NCBI GenBank assembly: GCA_016929295.1
Contig: JAFGJB010000239.1
Coordinates: forward strand, 1 to 41,025
From: Candidatus Zhuqueibacterota bacterium
GTDB lineage: Bacteria; Zhuqueibacterota; Zhuqueibacteria; Residuimicrobiales; Krinioviventaceae
DNA length: 41,025 bases
Direction: 5' to 3'
Part shown: positions 40,257-41,025 of the stretch, piece by piece
How positions within the stretch are numbered: the stretch's first letter is position 1
How the letters are laid out: every line of letters starts with the position of its first letter
Program-made: the position numbers and the translations under genes
The notes under the pieces: model-generated
Told to the model about the DNA's origin: nothing
Seen by the model: the letters and a program-made list of their open reading frames with translations, nothing else
The model's database searches: none

Positions 40257-40436
40257 TTAGCCCATCCAGAAGCCCTTGCGATGCGAGACACCCAGGACGG
40301 CGCGGCACTGTGGACAAAAGTAGATGTAGCGCTTGCCGAGAAATGTGGATAACGCTTGGTACCATACCCGAGTAATGTCCTTTTCACAATGTGGACATTT
40401 TGGCAGGACATTGACGTTCTCTTCAGCCGGGATCAT
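40257..40436 (-). CDS. Small zinc-ribbon protein (59 residues)
   Basis: A short minus-strand frame of 60 codons from ATG at 40434-40436 to TAA at 40257-40259. It reads MIPAEENVNVLPKCPHCEKD at the N-terminus, then RYIYFCPQCRAVLGVSHRKG near the C-terminus. Two CPxC knuckles (Cys14/Cys17 and Cys41/Cys44) are spaced as in a one-zinc ribbon. Many small zinc-ribbon proteins of this kind are nucleic-acid or protein-binding accessory factors; no specific function can be given. The third bases and the well-formed Cys pairs argue for a real gene rather than chance. The ribosome binding site is not strong (GAGTAGAGC just upstream). It lies downstream of another small minus-strand frame and may share its transcript. 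Confidence 0.72.
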   Translation of the reverse strand: MIPAEENVNVLPKCPHCEKDITRVWYQALSTFLGKRYIYFCPQCRAVLGVSHRKGFWMG

Positions 40437-40466
40437 GCTCTACTCGGCTTTCATGATATGCATGCC

Positions 40467-40497
40467 ATCTGCGCATGCGTGTTCATCTGCGTTCATC
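40467..40497. repeat. Short-period repeat (TTCATCTGCG family)
   Basis: CATCTGCGCATGCGTG and TTCATCTGCGTTCATC are successive units of another short-period repeat of the kind seen elsewhere in the window. The repeat lies between two small minus-strand genes and overlaps the last codons of the upstream one. Confidence 0.5.
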
Positions 40498-40665
40498 AAT
40501 TTTGTAGCTCTTTTTATGCGTTTGTCTGTCATAGGTGACGATGCATGTTTGCGCATTGGATAATTTCATGAGAACCTGGATTTTTTCCTGCTTCTGCTGG
40601 ACGCTGGTGGAGAGAACCTGTGATGCATCTATGAGCTTTTCAGCTTCTTCACGGGAAATGTTCAT
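40483..40665 (-). CDS. Small hypothetical protein (60 residues)
   Basis: A 60-residue minus-strand frame from ATG 40665: MNISREEAEKLIDASQVLST, then a helical, Gln/Lys-rich middle (VQQKQEKIQVLMKL) and a short beta-like end (AQTCIVTYDRQTHKKSYKID). I do not recognise a family. Amphipathic helical content and a plausible upstream sequence (GAAAGAGAAA) favour a real gene, as does a good promoter 105 bases upstream. The final DERR codons and stop are formed by a short-period repeat, so the original C-terminus may have been altered. It stands just upstream of the zinc-ribbon gene in the same direction. Confidence 0.5.
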   Translation of the reverse strand: MNISREEAEKLIDASQVLSTSVQQKQEKIQVLMKLSNAQTCIVTYDRQTHKKSYKIDERR

Positions 40666-40770
40666 GAGTTTCTCTTTCGGCTTACACTAAAAAGGTCTGA
40701 TTGTAAAGCTAGAACTGCTACACACGAACGCTCTGCTTTATTCAATAGATCTCGCCTTTTTTTCATGAGC

Positions 40771-40799
40771 AATATATATTATGACGCTGCAATAGTCAA
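40771..40799 (-). promoter_or_regulatory. Sigma70-type promoter for the small minus-strand genes
   Basis: On the minus strand, TTGACT (40794-40799) and TATATT (40771-40776) are separated by 17 bases, a near-consensus pair. It would drive the hypothetical and zinc-ribbon genes with a leader of about 100 bases. The remaining DNA from 40666 to 40939 shows no gene. Confidence 0.55.
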
Positions 40800-40939
40800 A
40801 TCGTTACCTTAAAAATACATTATTATTTGCAGAAACACCAGCAAAATCTGTCGCCATCGGCCCTGCTGCGCCGTCACGCTTTTATTTTGTGTGAATCAAT
40901 TTGACTATAGATTGTATAACTCTCCTGCTGTCTGCGGTT

Positions 40940-41025
40940 TCAGTTTTCCCACGGATTGAAATCAAGATTCCAAATACTATACTTTATGCGATAGGCGCCG
41001 TCATCCTGTTTTTGCCAGATTGCCA
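40940..41025 (-). CDS. C-terminal end of an unidentified minus-strand gene
   Basis: On the minus strand the last bases of the window give an open frame without a start: AIWQKQDDGAYRIKYSIWNL, then DFNPWEN and a stop (TGA at 40940-40942). The 27 visible residues, rich in aromatic residues, look like real protein rather than chance, but the piece is too short to name. The gene would enter from beyond the right edge and end about 140 bases before the promoter of the small genes. Confidence 0.4.
   Translation of the reverse strand, partial: AIWQKQDDGAYRIKYSIWNLDFNPWEN

Noticed and set aside
1-41025. tRNA or rRNA genes and insertion-sequence transposases
   Set aside because: No cloverleaf-like segments, conserved rRNA stretches or transposase-like protein sequences were recognised on either strand by eye; a tRNAscan or Rfam search would be needed to exclude small RNAs.

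Overview
The window reads as a chromosomal segment of an uncultured or little-studied bacterium of the FCB superphylum (Calditrichota / candidate division KSB1 / Ignavibacteria-like). This is inferred from two very large exported proteins ending in FlgD-like type IX secretion (T9SS) sorting domains (one with the NYPNPFNPST motif), a gingipain-type C25 peptidase, a GWxTD-related lipoprotein-like protein, and intergenic DNA crowded with dispersed palindromic and short-period repeats. No rRNA, tRNA, CRISPR array or transposase was seen.

Layout. (1) 1-6031: the C-terminus of a chain-length determinant (Wzz-like), a hexapeptide-repeat acyltransferase, then a repeat-rich stretch carrying a pirin and an oligogalacturonate-lyase-like protein, and a Wzi-type outer-membrane capsule assembly protein. 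(2) 6044-19903: a surface-polysaccharide locus with a Wzx-type flippase, two SAM methyltransferases, a polytopic GT-C/Wzy-like membrane protein, one GT2 and four GT4-type glycosyltransferases on the plus strand. An AT-rich minus-strand pair (second flippase plus GT4) follows, then a WecA-type initiating phosphoglycosyltransferase. Five successive gene junctions (9500-13810) are ATGA overlaps, so the glycosyltransferases are probably translationally coupled. (3) 20313-25982: a 1889-residue C25 peptidase with two ILEI/PANDER-like domains, CARDB-like domains and a T9SS C-terminus. (4) 26522-28024: a fused double kinase-like membrane protein (phytol-kinase-like half plus DUF92/phytyl-phosphate-kinase-like half). 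(5) 28129-33348: a Tat-exported glycoside-hydrolase-like protein, a periplasmic gamma-glutamyltranspeptidase-like enzyme and an RlmL/THUMP-type RNA methyltransferase. (6) 33447-40201: ECF sigma factor, zinc-finger anti-sigma factor, a GWxTD-related protein and a 1179-residue double beta-propeller T9SS cargo. (7) 40202-41025: small minus-strand genes (a 59-residue zinc ribbon, a 60-residue hypothetical) and the end of another minus-strand gene.

How they work together. WecA would load the first sugar phosphate on undecaprenyl phosphate, the glycosyltransferases and methyltransferases build and modify the repeat unit, a flippase exports it, the GT-C/Wzy-like protein and Wzz polymerise it, and Wzi anchors it at the surface. 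The sigma/anti-sigma pair next to a GWxTD-type protein and a giant T9SS cargo suggests an envelope-responsive surface-protein module.

The most unusual items are the fused isoprenoid-alcohol/isoprenoid-phosphate kinase, the ILEI domains bracketing a gingipain catalytic domain, and the intergenic repeats. The latter comprise an 86-bp tandem array with two hairpins per unit, an inverted REP-like pair flanked by an 11-bp direct repeat, and inverted pairs of roughly 8-11-nt periodic arrays at several sites.
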